A stretch of DNA of 64,000 nt from Nectonema munidae (GCA_030549495.1 JAUIRK010000923.1:248001-312000), one strand, 5' to 3'; counted from the stretch's first letter, positions 10,601 to 25,600 are shown. Numbers and translations: made by a program. Notes: generated by a model not told the origin, from the sequence alone.

Positions 10601-13600
10601 TCTTAGCCTAATGGACCCCCTACATTAAATGGAAACAAAGGGTCCTAGGGATAATCACATATTACCTAGGGACGTTAACACACGGGCCAAGGTTTTTCTC
10701 TCTGGGATTCAGAGTTAAGAAAGAAACCATCTATCAGCACACGGTAAAACGCTTAGTAAAAGAAGAATGGTTAACCACATTTTTGGAGTCGAAAATGTTT
10801 GTCCCAGATATGCCCAAAGACATCGTATAGGTAGACGCCTCCCTTAAAGGATTAGGAATGATGCAAGACCAAGAAATGATCTCGATTGGCTTTAAAACCT
10901 GAATTGGAACATAGCGGAACCAAAATTGTTAGCAATCACGGTAGCCTTCATGAAATTTCCGGGATACGAGATAAAATCAGATTCTGAGGTTGTCATTGCG
11001 GCAATCAGAAATTTCAAGGGGAAATCGATGGCAAGCTATGTCCTAATCAATTTTCTCTCCAAAGAAAGAAGAGAATATCTAGAGAGAATATATATAGAAA
11101 AAAAGAAAGGAGAGAATATATATAGGAGAGAGAAGGAATCTCTTTCAACAAATCTAGATCCCCGGAATCACCTACGAGATAGGCGGCAGTTGGATCAAAG
11201 AGAAGGTGCCAGCTAGATGGGATTCTCCTCTCTGTTAGCACAAAAGTTATCGATAATAACAAGCCTGTTTAGGGAACAATGGCAGGGTTTTGGGCCTTAC
11301 GCCTATGGGGTGACTATATAAGCAGCCCGCATCTGAATTTGTTCACACTTTGTTTTTTCACGTACCCAAATCAAAGACAAAAGTCAAGGCCAAAGCCAAG
11401 AGTAAAGGCAAAGTCAGAAGATCAAGATACAATACAAGAAATTTAAAACAACAGAACAAGAATCAAGGAAAGAAGAGATAATTTCTCGTATACCATTTTT
11501 TATATCTAATAATTTGGTTTTATAAATAAAGTTTTCATGATATAAAAAAAAAGTAAAAAAGTAGAGTGTAAAATGGTAGAATAAGAAAGCTTCTTCTGTT
11601 TTGTTCAAAGGGGAAATCATTAAACCTCGACCCTTCGCAAGGAACACGCGAAGAATGCTCTGAGAAATAACAATAAATGCTGCTTACCCAATATGGACCA
11701 CAAAGTTGTTTGTGTTTTTCATGTAGCATCGAGCAGCCTAAAAATAGGTTGAATACATTTTAAAACGCTTCTTTTTCTCAATTCAAATATTTCTTACAGT
11801 ATTTTGTGTGGTGGTCTCTGAGTATTCTCTTTACGTCTGTTTGTGTATGCGTGTGTTTATTGATCTCTTTGTGAGTGCATAACTCTGTGTAAATAAGTTT
11901 ACGGAAATATCTCTTCCACGCTGCCACTCATTTAAATTTTTACACGACAACCCTTCAAAATGCACACTAAGCAGTTCATACCCAAAATCGTTAAAGACAT
12001 TGATTATAAAAAGCCATATGTAGAAGCCTACATCTAAGGCAAGGAGCAGTTGACTGTGTCTTTTAATACTTACGTTGACTGAATTTATACTTGTTTATAT
12101 TTGCAACTGCGAAAGTGAAACAAATTCTTGCCAGGTGATCACTTCCTTCAAAAGAAAATTACTTTTATTTGACTGACAGATCTGATGACGTAAAAAATAC
12201 AATAAAGAATAACAAAATTGGCTATAACAGGTTTATTAAATTCATAAATATGCCTAAAATTTCCCAAAAAAAAAGAATGTTTTTCTAACTAGGTAGGATT
12301 ATTTTAGGATATATTAGGATATCGCTATTTGGGAAAACTGTTTTTTGTTTTATTTCCATAAAAAGTAAGGGAGCAATTTTCCTCAAAACCTCTATATCAC
12401 CGCTACATCCCTTACTTTCACTAAAAAACAGCATGAGAACGCTTTTTTTTAAATATATCGCGCCATCAAGGTCTGCTCATATGTCCAATACAAATCAGAG
12501 GTTGTTTTGAAATGCTTAGGGTCGCTGTGAAAAGGTACTAATATGAAGTATTTTGTACAAAATTTTTTTCTTGATTGAAATTTTTATTTCTTTATTTATG
12601 TGGGTTCCATGAAAATTTTCCCTTACAAGTTTCACCCCAAAAATTCCACCCCAAAATTTCCCTCTTTGAAAATTTCACCCTACGAAATTTCCATTTGTGA
12701 ATAATTCCCCCATTCGTTGTTTGCTCAAAAAAAAATTAAGTGAAACTCATATAATTCAAATGATATTCATTAAAATAACTGGATGGATATTCAAAAAACA
12801 AGTCAAGGTTTAACTTTCTATTGACTGTAGTTGCATTCTTTTATGTGATTCAAATTTAAATATATTATAATATAATAATAATAATCAATTTTACGGCTAG
12901 CGTTCCCAGCACGCTGAGTTTTAGCCGGTTTTTACCACAATGGCAATTAATCTCTCGTTATTTTGGGTCTCCATTCATCTCTATTTTCTCCGTCCCTAAT
13001 GCTAAATGTCTTGTGCTCACGTCTTTTTTGACTATTTCTATCCATGTCATCTTTGGCCTGCCTTTACTCTTACCTAAAGTTTCATTTTTATAAGCTTCTT
13101 TAATTAGATCACCGAAAGGTCTTCTATTTACATGCCCAAACCACCTTAACCTTTGTATTTCTAAAACTTAATTTATCTCATTTATTTGACATAAACTTCT
13201 TATCTTTTCCTGGTACTCCCCCCCCCCCCACTCTAAAAATTTTTTTCCAACTTAATAATTTTAAAATACTAATTAATTAATCATTTTAAATATATATATT
13301 TAATTTATGAAAATAAATTAAACAAATTAATACTTTTTTGCTGTATGATTTTCATTAGTCAATGATTGTTTAGATCCTTTTGAAGCAATACTTAAACACA
13401 TTAGTTTGTATTGGACTCCTGTTTAAACAAGCAATTTATTGTTTTCTCATCATTTAAATTCAAATAAAATTTTTTAGATTGGGGAGGGGGGTAGAGATAA
13501 CCCATAAGTACCCTTTTTCTTACTTATCTTATCTTTTAAATTAAATTTGCACATGATTCTTAACATCCTCATCTCTGTGGTGTTTAGTCTATTTTTCTCA

Positions 13601-16600
13601 GATTCTTTCAAAGCCCAACTTTGGCCACCATACACTAAACTAGAGCTAAAACAACTTTTATAAAGAAAACCCCTTACTTTTAACGAAAAGATACTATTGC
13701 TTAAAATACCACTTAACGCTTTAAATTTTTTCCAAGTAAGTTGTATTCTATGTTCTACAGAGTTACTTACACTACCTGTTTTGTCCAAAACCTCACCTAA
13801 ATAACAAAATTGTTTAACCTCTTCTAATTCTACGCCGCCTACTACAACTTTTTCTTCCAATACTACATCGCTATTTGGGTTGAAACTTAGAAAGCACCTA
13901 CACATTAGGGAATTTAAATAATATATTATTCTTTTGCACCCATGTTTCATTCATGCCACTCTTCGTCGGAAGGAAAAAGAAAAGTGGTCCTTCTGTAAAC
14001 GGATTGAATAATGATCAATATGATTGATGGATTCAAATGAATTCAGTAAAATTCTTGGGAAGAAATTTTTTTTTTGAAAGTTCTCTCTTTATTTCCTGTT
14101 TAAAATACCAATGATCCAAAAATGGACAACAGACAATGTCCAGTTTTTATCTGAAATCAAAAGAAATTCTAAAAAGTAGTCTGCTTTGTCTGGTACTTAA
14201 CTTGTTTTTTTTTAAATGCTCGTTGACAAACTAATTAAAAAATGTTATCATTTTATATTCACATAATTAATATCAACGTTTTGCTTTTTCTGTTAACTTC
14301 AAAAAGAAAATTTCGATTTTAGAAGAAAAAAACTGAACAATTAAATAAAATGTGATAATAATCAATAATTATCTTTCTTGATTACTGTTCCATAAATCTC
14401 AATTAAGTTTTTTTTATTAATAATTTTTAATTGAAATGCTGAATGGTGAAAAAATTTAAATTATTATTTTTCTATAAAGATCTTCAAATTTTTGATAAAA
14501 ATTTATAATACCCTGTAAAAAATAATCAAGAAATTAATGTCAAAAAAATGATTACGGTTCTGCTAGAATAGTATTACGGACTTTATTAATGAATTATTAA
14601 TTTGAGATTTTTCACTCAACTAAAGTGAAAGTAATAATTTTTTCAAATTTTCCAAATTAGTTGTTCATATAGTGAAAAAACAAAAATGAATACGACGTAA
14701 TCTCCAGTTTGAATGGTGAGCGAAGAATTTTCTACCGGATAAAATGTCTTAAAATGGAAATCGTGAAAAGTTAGCTTGATCAAAGAAAATAATAATGCGT
14801 TGAACGTACCTGTTTTTCTTGTGGTGATTTTTCTCCAATCAAATACAAGCTTCCATTTTTGCTGATTAAGTAGCCCGAAACTAGAACGCCTAAAGAACGA
14901 GAAATCAAGAATTCATTCATCATTGATAACGGCTGAGTTATAAAACGGAGGTTTTTTACCTAGTGAGTGAGTGTGAACTCTGAATGCAAAAGGGTGCAGG
15001 GTTTGATTTTCAGCATACTGGCATAAGATGTCCATTGTTTCTAGAGTTTAAAATTTAGTAAATCATGATTAGGTATGGTATTTGGCGAAGAAAACAGCCT
15101 ATTATAAAGAGAGAGAGGAAAGTAGTGATACTGTTCATAATTCATGTTTGAATATCTAGTGTAAGCAGCATTTTTGTTAAAATGGTGTTTTCTATCGCAA
15201 TTAGTTTTGGTTATTATTATTGCTAGAAGTTAGTCACTACAGAAACCCCTCTAGAGTTAAAAACTGGAGAAAATATCCCCTTTCCAAAAAAATTTGTACA
15301 CTAAGATTTTTTTAGTTTGTTGAGAATTTGTTTTCCAATTGATTGAAAAAAATATCGACATAAATTTTTAGGGAGTCAATAAAATTGTTTTATCGAAGAG
15401 CAAATAGAAAAAATTAAAACATTTGAAATATGATTATTTAAAAAAAAGGAAAACACTTTGAATTTACATAACATAAATAAATAAGTTTAAAAATTCTAAA
15501 TCAAAATTACTCTTACCCCATCAAAAAAGTCTCCGTATTTGAAAGCTTAACTGCTCTCAAAATCATTTAACAAAATATCTATACCATTTTTTGTTCTAAA
15601 CGGTCTTTTTTAAATTCGAAAGTGTCTTTTTCAAATTCTAAAGTGTCTTTTTTAAATTCTAAAGTGTCTTTTTTAAATTCTAATGTATCTTTTTTGATTT
15701 TACTTTTCAAAATAAGCTTTGAAGTCTTGTTTCTTAATAAATGCGCGTAATATTATGTGCGATTGTCAGGTTCTGTAGACGTGTTGAAAGATACACTGAT
15801 AATAATTTTCTATTTGATCACTTCATCTAGCAAGAAAGAAAGTTTTGTGTCTAAAATAAATGTTTTTAAAACATGTTTTATAAATATTGAAGCAAACCTT
15901 ACTTAATTTCTGTTTTGCAAAATTTTAGATTTTTGAGAATGCCAGCTCAATTGGATTCAGCATGTAACTATAAGGAGACAAAAACTTCAAAATTTGTCCA
16001 TCTGAAGTTATTAAGTTTTCGATAGTCTGAGTCTTGTGGATCTTTGCGTTATCCACAATTAGCCAGCAGTTTTTTAGGTTACTTATTTTAGATAGCAGTT
16101 CAATCAAAAATTTTGCAAACTGTTTTGAATGACAGGTACCATCATTGATAATTTTGTAATGAACTACTCCGCTTTTGCATATTGCTGCTATCAATGTTAC
16201 ATTTTTTCCTAAAAATGAAAAAAATTGAAGTATTTTTGATCGAACTGCTATCTAAAATAAGTAACCTAAACACATGTTGGCTGAATCCAATTGAGGTGGC
16301 ATTCTCAAAAATCAAAAATTTTGCAAAACCGAATTAAGTAAGGTTTGCTTCAACATTTATAAAACATGTTTTAAAAACTTTTATTTTAGAAACAACACTT
16401 TCTTTCATGCTAGATGAAGTGATCAAATAGAAAATTATCAGTGTATCTTTCAACACGTCTACAGAACCTGGTAATCGCGCATAATATTACGCACATTTAT
16501 TAGAAACAAGGCTTCAAAACTTATTCAGAAAAGTAAAATCAAAAAAGACACTTTAGAATTTAAAAAGACACTTTAGAATTTGAAAAAGACCATTTAGAAC

Positions 16601-19600
16601 TAAAAATGGTATACTTTAAAACATCGTTCTTTTTAAAAAAAAATTATTTTATTACTTTTTCACAAATGGATGAAGATTATTTCTAATATTTAGTTAAAAA
16701 TCATTTTAGGTTGCGGAAAATAAAGCATTCCCTAAAGTTCAACTCATAAACTACCAGATTTCTCTTATAGGTGTTGTTAGAAAATTGTTAAAAACCCTTG
16801 AATTTTATCAATCAATATATTGTAAGTTTTACGACGAATCCAATATGTATTAGAAAAAAGTCTTAGCTTTTTTGCCTTAAATCTTGATATCTTGAAACCA
16901 AAAGTTCGATTGAATATAAGAAAATATAATATGATTTTTAATGCAATTTTTTATAATATCCTTCAAAAAATTGTACATTTTGTAGGGAAATTTTAAAGGC
17001 GGCATATTGCCAGACATTAAATATATCAGAGCATTTAAATTAAATATAAAAAAAATCAGAACTAATATAATTCAATATTTTAACTTGATAGTCCACATGT
17101 GATTTTATAGAACCCCTGGGATAAAGTGTGATAATAAGAATTAGATATACATTTTTGAAACTTTTATAAAACATAAAATAATTAAAGGTAAGATAAAGTT
17201 TCGCATCAAGTTTAAAAGAAATATTTAAAATTGTTTTATGTTTGTCCTTGTCAACTTATGAGGTCGTATACAACACAATATCTTTAAGATTTATTAAACA
17301 ATTTCTTTTTAAATGGCCTACAAAAGGAATCATTTATACAGCAAAAACTTCAAGTTCTTATAAGCTGAAACATATGTTGTTGGATATCAAATCCTCAAAC
17401 TTCTTCTTCAAAAGAAGAAAAATATTGAGGAAAATTTTGGGAAGAAAAAAACCAAAGTAAGAAACTTGCTCAAGTAGCATTTAAAAACTATTTCGTTTAT
17501 TAAATGATTTTTATCGATAAACTAATTTCATTAAAAAAGTTGAAATCTTTTTGTTATTTACAAACTCAATAAACTTGTGATCATCATATTTAAATAAATT
17601 GACATTTTTTATCAGAAATTTTTTCGAATCGTTGAAAGTTTAGCAAATTTTTTTTACAAGATTATAAAAATTGTTTCAATTTTCATAAGGGGCCAATCTT
17701 ATTATGTATATAATCACACATATAAACCAGTGTTCTCAAACACAGTTCGACGTAGCCGTAATATTTGCTTGTTCACATTAACACATGTGGGTATGACATA
17801 ATTGGTCAAATTCAAAAAATACTATGAAACTTTTTATAAAAAACGTCAATTTTTTCAATACACTGTAAGCCATGTTGTACATATATATTAAATATGATAT
17901 ACAAAAATGGTTGAAAATGATTTAATTTTAACCAAACAGATATGAGATTTTTCGACAATTCATTTGAATAGTCTAAATTTATTCAAGAAAATTTAAACAC
18001 ATTACATTCTATTCTAAATAGCGTAATTTGAAATACTAAAAAAAAATTATTCAATTTTTTTATTATAAATTTTAAGTGTTTTCTTTACCTTAAGATGATA
18101 CCCAAACTTAGTTTAAATTTATCTTGTAAAATACCCAATGAAAAAGCTCTCGATTCTATTATTTTAAAAAACCCACAACTTAAAAAGTTAGTTATTGAGG
18201 GTGAAATTTTTAATTTACTTTTTTCTAGAAAGATTGGAAGTGGCGATCGAAAACTTCTTGTTTTTGATGTTTCTACAAAAGTTTATCAGCTTATTTCTCG
18301 GAATAATTTCAATTTGTATTTAGACTTAAGCTGTTATAGACTTTTTCCTTATGTAATGTATAAGCAATGCTCTAATTGCTGTTTTTTGGGACATAAGGCA
18401 TCTCAATGCAAGAGGTCTTCTGTCTGTAGATACTGCTCGGGTTGCCATAACGGAAGTTCTTGTCACAACAAAGAGTCTAGTAAATTAGTATGTGTTATTT
18501 GTAAAAATAGTGGTTCCAAAGATATTAATCACTCTGCTCTTAGTTTTAACTGTCCGTATGTACAGAAAGAAATAGCTAGGGTTAAAATTAATATTGCATA
18601 TCATGAAACATAATTTTGATTGCTTCTCTGATTTCAATCCTGATCCTTTCTTGAACTTTTCTTATTTACATAGTGTTTTTCCTGGAAGTACCCAAGTACT
18701 TAGTCTTGACTCAAGTGAAAATGTACATTGTTTCGAAAATCCATGTAATGGTTTAACTAGCAATAATAATCGTTTTCACATTTTGAGCTTAAATGTGCAG
18801 AGTCTCAACAGTAAATTTGAATTACTTGAAAACTTTATGATTAATTTTGAGCATCACATCAAATTGATGTTTTTTGTCTGCAAGAAGTTTGGAATCGTGA
18901 TTTCAAACATTATCAAATTTCTGGCTATATGTATATAGATTACTTTAGTGGTCTTTACAATCATAGTGGGTTAGGTTTCTTTATAAAGAATGACCTAGTT
19001 TACAAAATTAGCAAAAAATTTCTCATGCATAATACTTTTGAAGTTTTTGTTGTAACTTTTTTTCTCTCCGGTGGTAGAATTTTCAATATTCATAATATTT
19101 ATCGTGTTCCTCACAATTCTTCCTCGAATATTGACTGCTTTTTTCAGTATATGGAGGAGGCTTTATCATTGAACAGTGGCCTTGAAATGAATATCTTTGT
19201 AGGTGATATTGATATATCTATTGAGAAAAATGTTAGCCTAAATTTTATCAATATTATTAATTCTAATGGGTACAAACTCTGCATCAATGTTCCTACAAGA
19301 CCCTCCTCTGGATCAATTATGGATAATTTCATCGTTCCTCAGTCAGTCTTTGAATTTCAATCAGCCATATTTGAATCCCTGATTTCTGACCATTTTCCTA
19401 TCTTGTTGTCTCTTAACTTCAATATCCAACGTGTAGCTGTACACAACAAAAAGCCCTTAATATTTGATGAAAACTGCTATATTAAAAAGTTCATGAGGTA
19501 TGATTGGAGTTTTCTCAGCACTAATACTTCACCAGAAGATACTATGAAAAATGTTGTACATGCATTATCACACTTAGTCTCTACTTCGAATAAAGATCTA

Positions 19601-22600
19601 GTATCCGCCAATGCAAAAAAAATACAAAGTAAAGCACAAACCTTGGATGTCAAGTGAAGTATTAACCTTGATTAAAAAACGAGATGAGCTACTTAAAAAA
19701 ATAAAAATTTCACCAAAAAATCTATTTCTCCTTGATTCCTTCAAGAGAATACGTCAAATTATCAAAAATAAAGTAATTTACTTGAAGAAAATTCATTACC
19801 AAAAGTTTTTTGAAGAAAATACCTCCTCAAAAGAAGTTTGGACTAAGATTAAGAGTGTAATAAAGCCTTCTAGTAATTTAGAAACGTGTATCATAATAGA
19901 TGGAAAAACTGTTGTTGATGAGAACTTTGTCGTGAATGAAATGAACAAGATTTTTATTCAGTCTCCGATTGATGATTCAAAAGCTGTTTATGAAAAGAGT
20001 AAAATTGGGTATAAACCGACTTTCAGTCTGAAAATGATCGATTCAAAAGATGTGTTGCAAGCAATAGAAAGTATGAAGAACAGCAAGTCTAAAGATGCTT
20101 ATTGCTTAAGTATACATCATTTGAGACTGGTTTCTTTTGAAATTTCTGATATTCTTGCTCACTGTTTCAATATTTGTTTGAAATGCTCATGTTTTCCTTT
20201 TGTATTAAAGCTGAATCGAGTTGTTCCAGTTGCAAAAAAAGACAGTGTTCATGATATTTCAAATTACAGGCCCATTTCCATTGTTCCGATCATCGCTAAA
20301 GTTTTTGAAAGATTGATATTTTCTCAAGTCTCTTCTTTTTTTGAAGACAATAAATTGTTGTCACGATTCCAATTTGGTTTTCGTAGAGGATCTTCAACAG
20401 AGTTGCTCCAAAGCTGTTTTCTTGATAAGGTTGTGTCTTATCTTGAAAATAAAAGTGACGTTGGTGTCATTTGTCTTGACCTTTCAAAGGCATTTGATAG
20501 TGTATCTCACAGACTTCTACTAAAAAAACTCTCGAGTTATGGTTTTCTTGGTAATGCCTTAGATTTCCTTGCATCATATTTGTTTGGTAGAAAACAATTT
20601 GTTAACTTTAAAAAAGCTAATTCTACTATTCGTGAAACCTTTAGAGGAGTTCCTCAAGGATCGATACTGGGGCCCACGCTCTTCGCCATTTACATGAATG
20701 ACTTTTTCGAATGTATTCCTTTTTTTGGTGTCTTCATGTACGCTGATGATATCACACTTCTCTTCCCTTACTCTTTTGATAATAGTATTCTTTTTAATCA
20801 TGTCTTCTCCAAAGTAAAGAACTGGTGCCTGGATAACTATCTCTCAATAAATAATTCAAAAACGAAAGCAATGATAATTTCCAAAAAGTCTCACGTTGAT
20901 CCTAAATTGTTTTACAAAGAAAATCTGCAAGTCTTTTCAGAAGTTAATCTTCTTGGATTGATAATAGATAAAAAATTGACCTTTCACCAACACGTTGACT
21001 CACTTTCTTTCAAACTTGGTAAAGTGGTTGGAATCCTCAAGCACACACAAAGACTCTTTCCAAGAAATTTTATGTTAATTCTCCTTAAAACACTCTTTCT
21101 CCCTCATCTTTGTTATAGTTTAATTAACTTTGGACACTGCAATTTGAAACCCCTAGAAGTCTTATACAAGAAAGCCTTAAGAGTTTTCTCAAAATCAAAA
21201 AAATGTTCTCACACTAATAAGCTTTTTATGGAATGCAACCTCCTCAAATTAGAAGATATATATTATCAAAAAATTGGAATGTTTTTATTATCCAACCTCA
21301 ACTCCTCTCATAAGCATTTTGAAAATCTTATAACTTATGCAACAAAGGCAGAATACAATTTGAGAAATCATCTTAATCTCGTTAAACCTCATTTTAGACT
21401 CCATTGTTCAAACTTGTCAATGAGACATAAAGTCATAGTTTTTTATGAAAAATACAGATTTTTGTTGGGAGAAAGTGGCTCGTCAACTGAAAGATTCAAA
21501 AAGATTTTCAACTCTTACATTTCCTCTCAATATTCCCAACTTCCTCCATGTTCTGATATGAACTGTTTCATTTGCTCTGATCCATGATAAGAGTTTCTCG
21601 TTTTCTTTGACTTCTTTTTTGCAGTGTGTATCCTTCAGCGGTTTCTATAAACCTTTGGATTTACACATATTTTTTATTCCACATTTGCTTATTTTCTCAT
21701 TTGCTTTCATATCGTATTCCAAAATAACTGTTAAATACATAGATTATTATTTATTAATGTAATTTTGTTTTCTACAATATATATTCGCTATATATGTCTC
21801 AGTTTCCCTATTTTATTTTAACTTTTTCTTTTCATTTTCAAAATAAATCTTATCTTATCTTATCTTATCTTACCACGCTCAGCTCCATTCCCATGACAAA
21901 AAACGACTTTGACATATTTAATATTATCCAGATAAAGTTTATTTCGAATCCGCTCGAAAATGGTAATCTTGAAATAATTCATAAAGAATTCAATGGCAAA
22001 TAAGATTCGCGCATCCCTTATGGTGAAATGTTGGAGAATGTCTGTGGCAAAGAACTTTAAATAAAGCCTCTTTTGTACGCCTGTGTTATCTGGAATAGAT
22101 GAGGTTAGAGTTTTTTAACTAATAATATTACATATATGTTTTTAATTTTAAAACATCTTCATTATTATTAGTTACTTGTAATAACATAAAATTGATGCAT
22201 TATATGTATCACATAGAGTGATTTCATTGGACAAAATTTGACGAATCAAATCAACTCGGCAAAAATCACTTGATTTGATTCCCAGACACAAGTCACTCTT
22301 TTCATAAGTCTAACACTTCAACGATTTAAAAGTGGCGAATATGCAATAAAGAATTTGAAAGATACCTATTGAGTTGCGGGGAATGTAGCCATTACTAGAC
22401 ATTGTAAGTATGCCAGCTCTCTTTGAAGTTCTAAATATGTAAATAAGTGATTCAAACGTTTAATTATTTATCATTAAAAGAATGTAAAAATCAGGAATAC
22501 TCTACCATATGTGAAGCGCATTCTTCTGGGGAATAACAAATTCAGAGGCACAAAAATATAAAGTCTAATAGAGTAAAATAAAATCATGCAGTCATGAGGG

Positions 22601-25600
22601 CACACTATGGGTGTGACAAATTGATTAGACACTCTAGTATATTTAAATATGTTTTTAGCATAATTTTAAACTCAATGAAAGTTCTTATTATAAAAACGTA
22701 TATTGTTTTTAATTTCAAATGGTTTTAAAAATATTTTCAATGCACTCTTGCTAATCCATACCTTTGATAGCCGAATCATGCATGTAATGGCTTCATTTAA
22801 TTGACTTATGTCCTCATTTCCATTGCTGTCTTGGATAAGCAAAGCGCTTTCTCTATCTTGTACTAAAGAAAGAATGCGAATTTTAATTTTTTAAAAATTT
22901 GAAAAAGCAGTAAGTATTAATTAACAAATAAAATTTAGATCAATTTGGAATGCTAAATTTTATATTTGCTGTGTTGCTATGAGTAAAAATACATGCCCAC
23001 CGCAATTAATGAATTATTTAAAAAATTTAGAAAATATATAAATTAATAATCTAATTTTGAACTTTAACTATTCAAGGTGGAATTAGGCTTATAACATAAT
23101 TTCTCTGCGAAATATTCAGATTAGATTCTTTCCGAGTCAAATTATGGACATGTTATAACTTCATATACACCCAAAAATCCAACATCCGAAACCGATATTA
23201 AAACTGCAACAAATTTTAAATTTAAAAACAATAATCACATAATTCGGCCAAAACAGAAGTTTAAATGCTAATTTTCAAATATTCGGCGTTTTTGATTGCC
23301 ATAATAAGTTGTTTGCGGATTTAGAAGAAAATTTGCCGCGGACTATTTTATAATATTTTTCTCTAAAATGAACTTTTTCTGGAGATTCAATGTACAAAAG
23401 CAAGTTTCAATCAATCCGAACGGAAATACGATTAATGAATAATTATTTGAAATGTTATCAGCAAATGTTATTATAAAAGATTTCTAAAATTAAAAAAACT
23501 TAGAAAATCGAAGAAATAAAAATTAAATTTTTTATATAACATATTTTTTACGAACTTTTTTTTGTTTTTAAAAACACTATAAATTCAATTCTATCTTTGC
23601 TTGAAATCAATTGTGACAAAAATAAAGATATAATTCATTAAGAGTACTTATTTTAAGGAAATACTATTGTTTTTACTAATATAAAATTTAAGCCTTAAAC
23701 ACTGGCCAAATTCAGGTTATTAATGGTTTACGATAATTTATAAATTTATACTAAAACCATTAATTAATTAATTAACGAACTTACAAACTTGTTAATTAAC
23801 GTATTTACTAACTATACGCCTTTTGCATATGGAGGCTGATTTAAAAGTAGGACCTTTTTTGTGCAAGTGGTAGCGAACAGATTTTAAGGCCAAGACGTAA
23901 AACCAAAAAAAAAGGAGCTCTAAATAAGTTATAGAGTTTCAGCCTACGTGACGTCAGATTTAATTTTTAAAATAAAAATTATAATAAATATTTGACTAGA
24001 CTATAAAAATTTTTTTTTAAAATATTAAAGTCTTTTCAAAAGAATATTCATGATCAATTCGTCAAAAAGTATAGTGAAATTTTAAATTATTCTCCATATT
24101 TGTTCCCTTTTCAAAGAATATAAATTAACGAAATAAAAAAAGGTGCATAAAAACTCTTACGCAGAAGAAATCAACGTCAAAATCACTCCAGACTCATCGA
24201 TGATGTTTTCTAAATTGAATAATCATTGATTAGATTGTGAAACAAAATTTCGACGATTGGACGCTCGCTTACTTTCAATCCGATTGTGTTGAGACATGTA
24301 GTGCACTTGCAGAACTAAATACTTGATATCTGAACCTTTGCCGATTTTAAAAGAAGTATCTAAAGTAAGAATTTGTTTTAAGTATACAAAGTTGCGTAGG
24401 AAACATGAAAAAGGAGAAACGACTAGCCTATAACATATGTGTATTGGAGATTTTGATTTATTATCTCTTTTTCGTTAACCTATTATTGTACATTATAGGG
24501 TCCTACATGGACTGGGTATACCTTTACCTCTGGTATGCAGGAACCCTTTCTGAAGGGCCTCACACTCGAGGAGGGGGGCAGAGACGGCGTATGTCTGGGG
24601 GACACTTCTTTTGCGCTGCTGGTGTAAAACATATATATGTATAGAATGAGCTAAAATGCAATTGAATAATCTAAAATATGCTATCGATTTTGTAAGATTA
24701 TTTCTTTAAAAAGGGTATCTACAATTTCTCTAATGATAAAAAAGAAGTGAGGACATGCACTGATCAAAAATGGCATATTGATGTCATAAACGGCAAAAAT
24801 CTTTAAAATTACAAAAGATAAGCTAGATTGATTGGATTACACTAACAAAAGAGTGACACATTTTGTCACTCTTTAATTAAATAGTGCTCAAAAGAGTGAC
24901 CAATCAAAAGAGTGAATTTTTTTGTGATTTTTTGATTTGTCACTCTTTTGAATTCTGACATTTTTGTCACTTTTGATTGGTCACACTTTTGTCATGCCAC
25001 TCTTTTAATTTGTCACTTTTTTAAGCGGTTGCCGCAATATATTAGCAAGTTTATTGAAGAAAAATATATATATTCTGAGAACAATATTCTTTTTATTTTC
25101 AGAATCAATAAATATATATATTATATATACACACTCAAAACGAAATAAATATGTGCATTGCTTATCGTTCAAAAATTCTCAAGAGTTCATTACAAAATTG
25201 GAAACACGAATCCTGACAATTTTCTGGTCAGTTTTGATGCAGAATCCTTATTCACATACATACCTATTGACTATTCCATTGAGGTCCAAGAAAAATACCT
25301 CAAAACTTCTTCTTTAAAGAAGTACAAAAATTATCCACTTCAATTTTAACTGGCTTCAAATTTGAAAGCGTCTTATTTCAGATGAAAAAATTGCCAAGGG
25401 CTTACCTTCTGGTAGAGTAAACTTGGGAGCATTCCTGGCCCAAGCGTAAATGATGGAGAGTTTTCCTCTACACACGGGCTTATATTCGCTGTCTTCATTC
25501 TGCATTTCACCACAATTCCTAAAAGTGCGAAATTATTTTGAGGGAATACGTCAAATACTCCATATGGTAAAGGAATGGCTATTGAACTATTACCAGAAGT

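Larger units (their letters stand above)
18000..21873 (+). mobile_element. Jockey-like non-LTR retrotransposon, nearly complete
   Basis: ORF1 and ORF2 in order, ending in a (TCTTA)n tail at 21849-21873. It has lost little sequence but has two frameshifts in ORF2 (see the ORF entries). Known: such elements copy themselves by nicking target DNA with their endonuclease and reverse-transcribing their RNA at the nick. It lies in PHM intron 7, opposite strand. The 5' edge was not found and is approximate; I saw no clear target duplication. Confidence 0.85.

Noticed and set aside
17242-17460. 72-residue + strand open frame
   Set aside because: Lys/Ser/Ile-rich, with no motif or splice context.
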